Shown piece after piece: positions 25,794-35,334 of a DNA stretch of 64,000 nt (the stretch's first letter is position 1; every line of letters starts with the position of its first letter). The notes under the pieces are model-generated. The model did not search any database. It had not been told where the DNA came from and saw only the letters and a list, made by a program, of their open reading frames with translations. Made by a program: the position numbers and the translations under genes. The stretch is from an uncultured Desulfobacterales bacterium (GTDB lineage: Bacteria > Desulfobacterota > Desulfobacteria > Desulfobacterales > JAHEIW01): NCBI GenBank assembly GCA_947259495.1, contig CAMYLV010000003.1:62001-126000 (forward strand). The letters are read 5' to 3'.

Positions 25794-26717
25794 ATGGGTA
25801 AAAAATTGAAAAAATTCAAAGATGTTGATCATGTGGCCACCGCGCTGGAGTCAGCCGACTATATCTGTTCGAAAACTATCGCCACGGTTGTTTTTTTGGC
25901 CCAGGCAACGCTGAAACCGGTGCTGGTGGAAGGCCCTGCCGGGGTGGGAAAAACCGAACTGTCTAAAGCCGTTGCGCGCAGCCTGAGGCGTGAGTTAATT
26001 CGCCTGCAATGTTACGAAGGGCTGGATGAAACCAAAGCACTCTATGAGTGGGAGTACGCCAAGCAACTGCTGTATACCCAGATGGTCAAAGAAAAAATTG
26101 ATGATGTGGTTTCCGGCGCCCACAGTCTGACCGAAGCGGTGGATCGCATCGCAGACCAGGAGGATGCGTTTTTCTCCGAACGGTTTATTCAACCGCGACC
26201 GCTGCTGCAGGCCATTTCATCTGCGCAGCCGGTTGTTTTGCTGGTGGATGAAGTCGATAAATCCGACCCTGAATTCGAGGCTTTTCTTTTAGAGGTATTG
26301 AGTGATTTTCAGGTATCCATTCCGGAACTGGGCACCCGCACGGCGCGTAACATTCCCTTTGTATTTTTAACCTCCAATGATTCGCGGGATATGAGCGATG
26401 CCCTGAAGCGGCGCTGCATTCATTTGTATATCGATTATCCGAATCGCGACCTGGAGATGAAAATCGTCCGGCTAAAAATTCCCGGAATTAAAGTAAAGCT
26501 GGCCGGCCAGCTGATTGATGCGATCCACAAAATTCGGGATCTGGACCTCAAAAAGAAACCCTGTGTTTCAGAAACCCTGGACTGGGCGCAATCATTGATT
26601 GCTCTTCAAATCGAAGACCTGTCTCCGGAAGTGGTCAGGGATACCTTGAATGTGATTCTCAAGTATCAGGCCGATGTGGATCAGGTGAGGGATAAGCTGG
26701 AAAAGATAATCAATTGA
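25794..26717 (+). CDS. MoxR-type AAA+ ATPase (CoxD-like)
   Basis: 307 residues. Walker A is GPAGVGKTE, Walker B is VVLLVDEVDK, and sensor regions are VFLTSNDSRDMSDALKRRC. The protein matches MoxR/CoxD ATPases, which work with a VWA protein to insert metals or remodel complexes. The adjacent CoxE-like VWA gene at 26891 completes the usual pair. No CO-dehydrogenase or other molybdenum-enzyme gene is in the window, so the client is unknown. The start ATG 25794 has a weak ribosome site. Confidence 0.92.
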   Translation: MGKKLKKFKDVDHVATALESADYICSKTIATVVFLAQATLKPVLVEGPAGVGKTELSKAVARSLRRELIRLQCYEGLDETKALYEWEYAKQLLYTQMVKEKIDDVVSGAHSLTEAVDRIADQEDAFFSERFIQPRPLLQAISSAQPVVLLVDEVDKSDPEFEAFLLEVLSDFQVSIPELGTRTARNIPFVFLTSNDSRDMSDALKRRCIHLYIDYPNRDLEMKIVRLKIPGIKVKLAGQLIDAIHKIRDLDLKKKPCVSETLDWAQSLIALQIEDLSPEVVRDTLNVILKYQADVDQVRDKLEKIIN

Positions 26718-26757
26718 TAATTGATCTAAAATGCCTAAAATAATCTAATGTTTTTGG

Positions 26758-26838
26758 TCTCCCGCAAAGACGCAAAGACGCGAAAGAAACAAGAACCCAA
26801 ATAAAAAACTTTGCGGGCTTGGCGGCTTTGCGTGAGCA
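26758..26838. repeat. Eight-base-phased inverted repeat (family R7)
   Basis: Left arm CCGCAAAGACGCAAAGACGC and right arm CTTTGCGGGCTTGGCGGC plus TTTGCGTGA form a hairpin with an AT-rich loop. Each arm repeats with an eight-base period. It sits between the MoxR and CoxE-like genes and would be read as an odd N-terminal extension of the latter if translated. Confidence 0.7.
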
Positions 26839-26890
26839 ATTAATAAAGAAAGTTCTGATTCCTCTAATCAACTCCAGACACTTTTTTCCG

Positions 26891-28273
26891 ATGCTCAATC
26901 TGGTTTTAAAATTCGTCGGTATCGCCCGTTCGGCTGGTTTGCGCGTATCGACCTCCGAGGTCCTGGATTGCCTGAATCAGCTGCAGCTGGTCGATATCAC
27001 CGAAGAGCCACAGTTTGCGGCGGTTTTGCGTGCCAATTTTGCCAAAAGTCGTCGGGAACAGGGCCGTTTCGAACGGCTTTATCAGATGTTTTTCCACGAG
27101 CTGCGCCAGGATGCTTCGATCGCCAACTCCGAACCCCTGTCGGAACAGATCCACGATGTTCTGCAAGCGCTGGCGCTCGCAGGAGAAGAGAATACGTGTT
27201 TTCAGGCCGTGCTTGATTTTTTAGACGGCGATCCCATTCCGTATTTTGAGCAGCTCCAGCAGATAGGATCCGGTGCTGATGAACAAAACCGCGGTCCGGG
27301 CGCTAATCTTGGCGCGCTGACGCAGCGTCTTGAAATCATGCTGGGGCTCAATGCGGTTGAAGCGGCGCTGGAGCAGTTTTTAGCCGATCATCGTGACCAG
27401 ATGGACTGGGAAATGCGTCGTGATTTAAGCGCGCATTTTAAAAACCGCCTGGAAAGTGCGCGCCGGTTGTTAACCCATGAGCGCCAGATATATGCGGACA
27501 GCGCTGATAAACACCTTTCTTATCGACAGCGGCTGGATCATCTGGGGGAAATCCATTTTGCGTCTCTGACCCGGAGAGAAGTGGAGACCATGCGGGAGGT
27601 GATCGAGCAGCTGGTGCGCAAGCTCAAAGACACCATCAGCCGGCGCTACGCGCGGCAAAATCGAGGGGTGCTGGATATTAAAAAGACATTGCGCCGGGCC
27701 GCAGGTTATCAAGGGATTCCTTTGGAATTGTTTTACCGCAAGCGTCCGTTGCGAAAAACCAAAATTGTCGCCCTGTGCGATGTTTCGGGATCCGTATGGT
27801 CGGCGGCACGGTTCATGTTAAATATGCTCTATTCGCTGCAGGAATGCTTTACCCAGGTACGCAGTTTTGTATTTGTGGCCGGTTTGGATGAAGTCACGCG
27901 TGTATTTGAAGATTTTGAAATCAATCAGGCCATTGAAAAGATTTTAAAGGAAGCTGACATTGAATATAATGCTGCGACTGACTACGGGTTGACATTTCGC
28001 CAGTTTAAGAACAGTCACATGGATATGCTCAATAAAAAAACAACACTGATTATTATCGGTGATGGCCGGACAAATTACGGTAATCCGGAAGAAAGAATCT
28101 TAGATGATATGCACGGCAGAAGCCGTCGGGTCATCTGGCTCAATCCCGAGACGCCGTATTTCTGGTATACGGGCGATAGCGAAATGCGAACTTACATGGA
28201 ATATTGTGATGAGGTGCGCCCCTGCCAGAACTTGAATCAGCTGCTGGCATTTATTGAGTCGCTGGTTCTGTAA
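26891..28273 (+). CDS. CoxE-like VWA protein, partner of the MoxR ATPase
   Basis: 460 residues from ATG 26891. An in-frame opening back to 26819 lies within repeat R7 and is rejected as coding. The N-terminal part is helical (VGIARSAGLRVSTSEVLDCL), typical of CoxE. The C-terminal VWA domain begins near IVALCDVSGSVWSAARFMLN with the MIDAS DxSxS, followed by ATDYGLTF and IIGDGRTNYG. Together with the upstream MoxR protein it probably forms an ATP-driven chaperone for a metalloenzyme. Confidence 0.88.
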   Translation: MLNLVLKFVGIARSAGLRVSTSEVLDCLNQLQLVDITEEPQFAAVLRANFAKSRREQGRFERLYQMFFHELRQDASIANSEPLSEQIHDVLQALALAGEENTCFQAVLDFLDGDPIPYFEQLQQIGSGADEQNRGPGANLGALTQRLEIMLGLNAVEAALEQFLADHRDQMDWEMRRDLSAHFKNRLESARRLLTHERQIYADSADKHLSYRQRLDHLGEIHFASLTRREVETMREVIEQLVRKLKDTISRRYARQNRGVLDIKKTLRRAAGYQGIPLELFYRKRPLRKTKIVALCDVSGSVWSAARFMLNMLYSLQECFTQVRSFVFVAGLDEVTRVFEDFEINQAIEKILKEADIEYNAATDYGLTFRQFKNSHMDMLNKKTTLIIIGDGRTNYGNPEERILDDMHGRSRRVIWLNPETPYFWYTGDSEMRTYMEYCDEVRPCQNLNQLLAFIESLVL

Positions 28274-28294
28274 AAATGAGCGAGTCGTAAAATT

Positions 28295-28333
28295 TTATAC
28301 CGTTTTCCATAATAATGTTCCGGAATACAGACA
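28295..28333 (+). repeat. R1 repeat, left-end fragment (copy C)
   Basis: TTATACCGTTTTCCATAATA plus ATGTTCCGGAATACAG matches the left third of R1. It is cut off directly before the terminator at 28335. Confidence 0.65.
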
Positions 28334-28334
28334 T

Positions 28335-28369
28335 AAAAAAAGCAGGGCAACTTATACCCTGCTTTTTTA
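28335..28369. terminator. Bidirectional Rho-independent terminator
   Basis: AAAAAAAGCAGGG, a nine-base loop, CCCTGCTTTTTTA. It sits between the convergent VWA and pilin-like genes and has T runs on both sides. Confidence 0.85.
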
Positions 28370-28398
28370 TTTCGGGTACCTGCAGTAATAAGGGATTA

Positions 28399-28785
28399 TT
28401 AATCCCATCTAGCTGAGGATGTTACAGTTGATTCTTGCCGGTTAAGCGACACTGAGGCTGTTTTAAAGGTCAGTGTGCCGCCCGTCAATCTATCTGGCGG
28501 AGCAGTCCACGTATACATGCTGCCCAGATTCGTATCGATTAAACTCCATAGATTCTCATCTGTCGAATATCCACTACCAGATATCTTAAGGTTTGACCAG
28601 ACGAGTGTTTCTCTGACATTGAGTTCTTTGATCCCTGAAATCAAGGCTCTTGTATTTGCGCTGTCGGATACTATATCAAATTTCTGAACCGATACAGATG
28701 CGACGACGCCCATGATGATCATCACAGAAATAATTTCAATTAAAGTAAAACCTTTCTGGTTCAGGCAATCAAATTTAGTGCGCAT
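28399..28785 (-). CDS. Orphan type IV pilin-like / pseudopilin protein
   Basis: 128 residues. The leader ends at G12 before FTLIE, the prepilin peptidase site, with E17 at the +5 position, followed by a 20-residue hydrophobic helix (ISVMIIMGVVASVSVQKF). The short globular part resembles minor or GspH-like pseudopilins. No other pilus or type II secretion genes lie in the window, so it depends on machinery elsewhere. GGACAG precedes the ATG. Confidence 0.85.
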   Translation of the reverse strand: MRTKFDCLNQKGFTLIEIISVMIIMGVVASVSVQKFDIVSDSANTRALISGIKELNVRETLVWSNLKISGSGYSTDENLWSLIDTNLGSMYTWTAPPDRLTGGTLTFKTASVSLNRQESTVTSSARWD

Positions 28786-29225
28786 GCTTTTCTGTCCTTT
28801 TCTTTGAATGGCTGTTCCGATTTTAGCGTTAATATTTCTGCGGGTGAAAGTGTAGCCAAAAAATATCGGTCTAATTCGTAAGCTAAAGCTGCTGAGCTGT
28901 GGAAAGCATGTTGCTCGCTACTCGCCATTGCAAAAAGCATGCAAATGCAATGCGTATATTAATTTTTAAGGTATTGTGAGAAATTACAAATACTTATCCA
29001 GCCGCGCAAATTGCCGGCAGATGGAGATCTCTGTAAAAAAGGTGATATCAGTTGTGTAGTTTATTTCACAATCCCTATAAATCTGTCAGAACGTTGCATA
29101 AGCTGGGAGCGGTGCACGGGGCTGTTTATAACACAAATGGCGGTAACGTGCGGTGGAACAGGGTTCAGAGATATTAGAAGCGATTATTTATCATTTGTTT
29201 TACGAGGGAGTTAGCTTTAAAGCAG
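28786..29225. other. Non-coding spacer
   Basis: 440 bases. An in-frame opening at 29011-29214 lacks a ribosome site and family similarity and is not accepted. Around 29059-29080 CACAATCCCTATAAATC recalls the end of R1. The sequence ATGCAATGCGTATATT (28945-28960) recurs almost exactly upstream of the YjbQ gene. Otherwise nothing is seen. Confidence 0.4.
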
Positions 29226-29735
29226 TTAGGCTAAGGATTCGATGATTTCATTTGCTTTACATAGCATCAATCTTTCGTCATTCCAGGGTTGAAGCGCAGG
29301 TTGGAATTCTGGCGAATCCATTGTATGATTGCAGATGAAATACTCTAATTGAGCGCGTTGCCGCTGATTCAATTCACCAAATTTCACCCCGCATTTGCGG
29401 ATCGCAAAAGAGTTTAGCGGGATATCCGTCTTAATTTCAAAATCGAAAATCGGCTTAAAGAGTAGCCGATCCAGATAAAAGGCGTCTTTGGCAAATAAGA
29501 TATCCATCTTAAAAAGGCTGTTCGATCCATCCTGACGGTCGATGTAATGAAAAGCCAGTCCATCGGTTGAGATATTGATGATTTGACCCATTTTAATGGG
29601 CTTGGATTTGATCACCGCGAAGGCAATCTCACCCATGCTCATATCCTTTATTTTGCTCAATTCAATGGACGTGGACCTCAGAACGGCAAAAGTACCAAGT
29701 TGAACCCCATAGCGTTGGTGGTTTCGGCGCTCCAT
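29226..29735 (-). CDS. PilZ-like domain protein
   Basis: 169 residues from ATG 29735 (GAGG eight bases upstream); ATG 29786 is an alternative. The N-terminus MERRNHQRYGVQ carries the RxxxR c-di-GMP-binding motif, and IINISTDGLAFHYID carries the D/NxSxxG motif that completes a PilZ site. An additional helical tail follows. PilZ proteins are c-di-GMP effectors in motility or surface adhesion; its position 450 bases from the pseudopilin is suggestive only. Confidence 0.78.
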   Translation of the reverse strand: MERRNHQRYGVQLGTFAVLRSTSIELSKIKDMSMGEIAFAVIKSKPIKMGQIINISTDGLAFHYIDRQDGSNSLFKMDILFAKDAFYLDRLLFKPIFDFEIKTDIPLNSFAIRKCGVKFGELNQRQRAQLEYFICNHTMDSPEFQPALQPWNDERLMLCKANEIIESLA

Positions 29736-30097
29736 CTTCCTTACCTCTTTGGATTGGAAATGAACAGATTCAGATTGGGAATGCACAAAATATCTTAAGC
29801 AGCAATTTTCCTGCCAAAGTTCTTATGCGGGGGGAGCCAATGATGGCTGAAAAGAAATTATTATATAAATTTTAAATGGTTATGTTGTTATAAAAAAATG
29901 AAAATACATTCATTTTCTGATATTAAAAAAATTTATTTTGAAGAATTATGTGCATTTTTATGCACACCCATGCGACCATGGCCTTTAATTTATTGATAAT
30001 ATTAAACTTTTTGTCATGCGCGTACATGCAATGCGTGTATAGAAAAAGATAAAACTATACTAAAGTTTGACTTTTCTCGTTGATGGAGGGAAAAAAT
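29736..30097. other. AT-rich non-coding spacer
   Basis: Strongly AT-rich spacer between divergent genes. It holds the motif ATGCAATGCGTGTATA at 30026-30041 and candidate -10 sites (TATACTAA around 30055). No gene is supported. Confidence 0.4.
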
Positions 30098-30532
30098 ATG
30101 TCGTCCTTATCTCTTTTTTGTAAATCTGTTGAAATCAGCCTTAAAACAGGAACTGATATTCGTGACATCACGCCGGCGTTAGAGCAACTGATTTATGATT
30201 CGCAGGTTGAAAATGGTAGTCTAAACGCCACGATGGTGGGTTCTACGGGTTCGTTGACGACGATTGAATATGAATCCGGTGTGGTCAGCGATCTCATTGC
30301 AGCAGTAAATCGTATGGCGCCGCCGGATCTGGAATATGCCCATGAATTAGCCTGGCATGACGGCAACGGGCACAGCCATGTGCAGGCCGCCTTGATGGGC
30401 CCCTCGATCGTCCTGCCGATTCGAAAGGGGCGTCTGAAAATGGGGACCTGGCAACAGGTTGTGGCCATCAACCATGATAACCGCCGCCGTCAGCGCACCA
30501 TCGAAGTCAGCATCATCGGCACAACCGTTTAA
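30098..30532 (+). CDS. YjbQ/UPF0047 family protein
   Basis: 144 residues from ATG 30098 with GGAGG eight bases upstream. It matches the small YjbQ family: DITPALEQLI, NGSLNATMVGSTGSLTTIEYE, LAWHDGNGHSHVQAALMGPSIVLPI and GTWQQVVAINHDNR. The conserved His-Asp-Asn-Gly-His segment is the putative metal site. Some members show weak thiamine-phosphate synthase activity; the physiological role is uncertain. It stands alone and is followed by an R6 hairpin. Confidence 0.9.
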   Translation: MSSLSLFCKSVEISLKTGTDIRDITPALEQLIYDSQVENGSLNATMVGSTGSLTTIEYESGVVSDLIAAVNRMAPPDLEYAHELAWHDGNGHSHVQAALMGPSIVLPIRKGRLKMGTWQQVVAINHDNRRRQRTIEVSIIGTTV

Positions 30533-30628
30533 GGATCGGCCTTTCAGGCCTAAAAGAGCGGCTCTGCGGGCCTTTACGCACAGAGAGAATCTCCGTCGGT
30601 GGACTGTAAAAAGGCGTCATAAAAAAAG

Positions 30629-30774
30629 TAAACCGGACTTGGAGCGTTTTGATCTTGTTCAGTGACAAGGCTTGTTTCGCTTCAAAAGTGGAGCGTACAG
30701 GATAGTACGCGAGCATTTTGAAGCGGAGCCTAACGCAGTCACTGGGCTATAGATGAATGCTCTAAGTCCGGTTT
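30629..30774. repeat. Long palindromic element (family R6)
   Basis: The outer arms CCGGACTTGGAGCGTTTTGA and GATGAATGCTCTAAGTCCGG pair imperfectly. The inner arms CAGTGACAAGGCTTG and CTAACGCAGTCACTG pair, then GCTTCAAAA with TTTTGAAGC, with GTACAGGATAGTAC at the tip. It covers the gap between convergent gene ends. Confidence 0.7.
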
Positions 30775-32129
30775 TAGCGTTTGCGGCGGAGCCTGTTCAT
30801 AGCCAGCCTCAAACTGGTCTGCATGCGGCCAATCGCCTGGGCCAGCAAACCGATCTCATCTCTGGATTTAATATCGATTTTTACATTCAATTCTCCGAGG
30901 CTCATACGCTCCGCTGCGTCGGTTAGCTTCATTACCGGTGTCACAATCGCCCGGGCTGAAAACCATGCGATAACCGATACCAGCAAAATAGTGCACCCCA
31001 GAAGGGTCAGCGCAAACTTTTGCATGCGGTTTAAAGCAGTAAAAACCTCACTGTCTTCCTGTTGCATGGCCAGGGCCCAACCGTAATTGTTGCTGCGGAC
31101 ATGACCCAGAGCCGGCATTTCGTTTGCAGTGTTAAATCGGGTGGTGATGGTGGTCCAGCCTTTTTTTCGGTAATTGGCAATCAATGGATGGCTGTTGAGG
31201 TTTTTGCGTTTGGCCACGTATTGTCTGTTCGGGTGTGCGACGACATAGCCTTTTTCATCCACCAAAAAAGCATAACCGGTCTTGCCCTTCTTCCATGTGG
31301 CAATGCTTTTGGATATGTCGTCGATGTTCATTGCCGCTGCCATCACGCCAACGGTTTGGTCTGCTGATTTGATCGGTACCGCCAGAACAAGAGCCGGTTT
31401 TTTGGAGGTTTTGCCGATCAGGGTCTGCCAGCTGAGGCCTTTACCCCGCATTATATCCTTGTAATATTGTCGGTCAGAATAATCTTTCAGGGGCACATCA
31501 TCATTGCGGGCAACGTTGATCCCGTTGGTTCCAACGGTGAATACCAGATACATCCACGGGTATTGCTTTTGAATGGTTTCCAAAATTGGCTTCTGCAATA
31601 TGCCATCCATGGATTTGATTTCGGGAAGCTTCGCTGCAGTGCGCAAAATGGCCACATTGTTATTAATCCAGCCGTTAATCTGATTTTCCAAGCCCGAAGC
31701 CGTTTGTGCCATCAGTGTTTCGGTATCGGTGCGAATCCGTTCATTGGTTTCCTGTAGCGTGATTCCCCAATAAATGGCAAACGGCAACAAACTGACGATG
31801 AGCATAACGGTGATAATCTTGCCAAATAGACCGATACGCACTTTCTGGCCGCCGTAAAAGGGCGGTGTTTCTTGGCGTAAATCTTCAGTTTCCGTGCCCA
31901 GTGATGCCGCGTGATCAGTGACCTGCGCGGGCATCTGCGATACCGGGGAGGGTTGCTCCTCGGGTATTTCAGGAGCCAAAGAAGGTTCATCAGGGGCTTC
32001 GGGGGTGGGCTTGGTTACAACCATGATGTTATCACAGGCTTTGCATTTAACCTTGGCTTTTTGGCCTTTCATCTTCGTTTCGTCAACGCGATATTTTTTC
32101 CCGCATGCATCACAAATAATGTCCATCAT
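30774..32129 (-). CDS. Zinc-ribbon, Cache and HAMP membrane sensor lacking an output domain
   Basis: 451 residues. The N-terminus is a zinc ribbon (C6-x2-C9, C29-x2-C32, MJ0042 type), followed by a proline-rich linker. TM1 lies at about 102-124, a double-Cache periplasmic sensor at about 130-365 (GNGINVARNDDVPLKDYSDR-like PAS fold, VDEKGYVVAHPN), then TM2 and a HAMP domain. The protein ends about ten residues after HAMP, so no methyl-accepting, kinase or cyclase domain is present. It overlaps the upstream small gene by ATGA. The output must pass through that partner or the N-terminal zinc ribbon. Confidence 0.88.
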   Translation of the reverse strand: MMDIICDACGKKYRVDETKMKGQKAKVKCKACDNIMVVTKPTPEAPDEPSLAPEIPEEQPSPVSQMPAQVTDHAASLGTETEDLRQETPPFYGGQKVRIGLFGKIITVMLIVSLLPFAIYWGITLQETNERIRTDTETLMAQTASGLENQINGWINNNVAILRTAAKLPEIKSMDGILQKPILETIQKQYPWMYLVFTVGTNGINVARNDDVPLKDYSDRQYYKDIMRGKGLSWQTLIGKTSKKPALVLAVPIKSADQTVGVMAAAMNIDDISKSIATWKKGKTGYAFLVDEKGYVVAHPNRQYVAKRKNLNSHPLIANYRKKGWTTITTRFNTANEMPALGHVRSNNYGWALAMQQEDSEVFTALNRMQKFALTLLGCTILLVSVIAWFSARAIVTPVMKLTDAAERMSLGELNVKIDIKSRDEIGLLAQAIGRMQTSLRLAMNRLRRKR

Positions 32130-32617
32130 GGTTTAGGCACCTCCGTATAGATTCGCTTTTTATTTAAGATATCCATCATGGATTTTTTAAATTCAATCCG
32201 CTTCTCCGCATCCGGTATTTCATGCGAAAGGGTGGCAATCATTTCCGCTGCCTGATGTACCGGAATTCCTGAGTCGGTGATTGCCATTTCCGACGCGACT
32301 TCTTCGATTAAGAATTCGGCTATCGGTCCAATCGCTTTGGACAAATTTATATTCAATGCTTGCAGGAAGATCTTGTCCAAAACGGGCAGGTCTTTTTTTA
32401 CAGGTTCAACCAGCCCCAGGCGAATCAATTTTGCCAAATTCTTCTTCAGCGTCTCGGTTTCCATTTGCACTTCAGCAGCAATTTGAGACAGACTCTTTTT
32501 TTTATCGATGGCAATCAGCAGGCGTATCATATCCGCATCCAGGGCGATTTGGTCATGATCCTTGCGAAGTATTTTGCGATAAAAAATTTCTGGCTGATCG
32601 GGTCTACCAATATCCAT
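32126..32617 (-). CDS. Winged-helix plus helical-domain protein, partner of the Cache-HAMP sensor
   Basis: 163 residues. Residues about 25-75 look like a winged helix (LLIAIDKKKSLSQIAAEVQM, LIRLGLVEPV). The C-terminal half contains LSKAIGPIAEFLIEEVASEM, a helical motif with the sequence IGPIA seen at the end of some Myxobacterial and cyanobacterial signalling proteins. It overlaps the Cache-HAMP gene by ATGA. It could be the output or adaptor for that sensor. Family name is uncertain. Confidence 0.7.
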   Translation of the reverse strand: MDIGRPDQPEIFYRKILRKDHDQIALDADMIRLLIAIDKKKSLSQIAAEVQMETETLKKNLAKLIRLGLVEPVKKDLPVLDKIFLQALNINLSKAIGPIAEFLIEEVASEMAITDSGIPVHQAAEMIATLSHEIPDAEKRIEFKKSMMDILNKKRIYTEVPKP

Positions 32618-32984
32618 TTAGAATTCCATCCATTGCTAAAAATGATGTCAAATCGTCTAATTGCACTTTTCGGAGCCGCACACCGTCAACGCTTGCCCGT
32701 TATGTCTATTCGCAGCTACCAATTATTTTATGTATTTGAAAACAATACAAATTGGATGGCTACAGTATTAAGCTTAATGATAAAGCTAATTTTATGTCAA
32801 GCAAAAAATTCATCATGATATTTGATAGTTGGCTTGGCTTTCAACGCCGGGCAGAAGAAACAATTAGGCTGACCGGAAACCCGGTATACATCCTTATGAT
32901 AAATTACCGGCCGGCCGGACAGGTGGCTGCTGATGATGGCGCGGGGTGCTATTTAATACGTTTGCGGGGGCTGCAAAGCGGCAT

Positions 32985-33189
32985 TTATACCGCCTTCCAT
33001 AATAGTGTTCCGATATATGGAATTAGGGCATAAGTGGTTGTAGAAAAAAACGTTTGTACCGTTTTCCATATTTATGTTCCGAAATACAGAAGTGCGGCAT
33101 AAGTGGTTGTAGAAAAAAACGTTTGAATACCGCAACGTTTTTTGACAACCCCTATAAATATCGGAACGTTTTTTTGACAACCACTATAA
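32985..33189 (+). repeat. Two R1 copies, one nested in the other (copies D1 and D2)
   Basis: An outer copy is split by an inner one. The outer left part (32985 to about 33055) ends in AAGTGGTTGTAGAAAAAAAC and the outer right part (about 33156-33189) reads AACGTTTTTTTGACAACCAC. These two arms match each other, down to the shared GTGGTTGT/ACAACCAC variant. The inner copy (about 33056-33155) has GTGGTTGT on the left and ACAACCCC on the right. This looks like insertion of a full element into the loop of an older one. Confidence 0.75.
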
Positions 33190-33315
33190 CAGGGTGAGCC
33201 GGAGGTTTTCATCTGCTTTGTCACTACGGGTTTAGCCATCCGCCTCCGACGGATGGCTAAGCCCGTAGATGCCTCGTGGAATGGGACATCTGAAAGCCTC
33301 CGACGCGTGCAGCAT
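33190..33315. repeat. Palindromic element, family R2
   Basis: Outer arms GAGCCGGAGGTTTTCATCTG and CATCTGAAAGCCTCCGACGC. The inner part is a strong hairpin, CTACGGGTTTAGCCATCCG with CGGATGGCTAAGCCCGTAG. The outer arms match the element at 54639-54751, but the inner hairpin is different. Confidence 0.75.
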
Positions 33316-33328
33316 CCAAGAATTAAGT

Positions 33329-33745
33329 TTATGATTTTTTATCCAGTTCCTGCTTGAGTTTTTTCTCCATCTCGGCAAAAAGGTCTTTTTTCTTTTGGGC
33401 CTGTTTGGCTTGAATGGTTTCAATCTTTTCTGTTAGCGCTTTCTGGGATTCTTTAAATTTTTGTAGCTCCGCTTCCAATTCTGTACCATCTGCCTCGCGC
33501 GGGATTTCTTCAATTTTCAAATGGTCTCGCACGAACAGCCGGTTATCATATGAGCCCTCGACACTGTCGACAACTCCCAATTCCTTCAGTTTTCTGCAGA
33601 TATAACTGCTGCGTTCAATGGACATCACCAAAATTTGAGATATATCATCAATCGTCGGCGGGGTGTTCATTTGATGCTCATACACCCGGATGGCCGATAC
33701 GAAAAGGTGGGCTGCTGCGTATAAATCTTGGCTTTTTTTTTCCAT
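33329..33745 (-). CDS. Winged-helix and coiled-coil protein of unknown function
   Basis: 138 residues from ATG 33745; an upstream TTG at 33772 is an alternative and neither has a good ribosome site. The N-terminus (AAHLFVSAIRVYEHQMNTPP, TIDDISQILVMSIERSSYIC, RKLKELGVVDSVEG) is a winged-helix-like DNA or protein-binding fold. The C-terminal part is a Lys/Glu-rich coiled coil (about 85-138). No membrane segment is seen. Similar small proteins occur in Desulfobacterota, but no name is recalled. Confidence 0.7.
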   Translation of the reverse strand: MEKKSQDLYAAAHLFVSAIRVYEHQMNTPPTIDDISQILVMSIERSSYICRKLKELGVVDSVEGSYDNRLFVRDHLKIEEIPREADGTELEAELQKFKESQKALTEKIETIQAKQAQKKKDLFAEMEKKLKQELDKKS

Positions 33746-35332
<1,587 letters not shown>

Positions 35333-35334
35333 TA

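Larger units (their letters stand above)
32618..33328. other. 711-base non-coding interval packed with repeats
   Basis: No gene is supported. An opening at 32752-33033 has no ribosome site and runs into the repeats. The interval contains the nested R1 copies (32985-33189) and an R2 element (33190-33315). Confidence 0.6.

Noticed and set aside
26819-26890. N-terminal extension of the CoxE-like protein
   Set aside because: Encoded by repeat R7 and unlike CoxE family starts; ATG 26891 fits better.
29011-29214. 67-codon opening in the spacer before the PilZ-like gene
   Set aside because: No ribosome site, no similarity, and it overlaps degenerate repeat sequence.
32618-33328. Possible CRISPR array, suggested by clustered repeats
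   Set aside because: The repeats are long, nested, palindromic and not evenly spaced; no spacers or cas genes.
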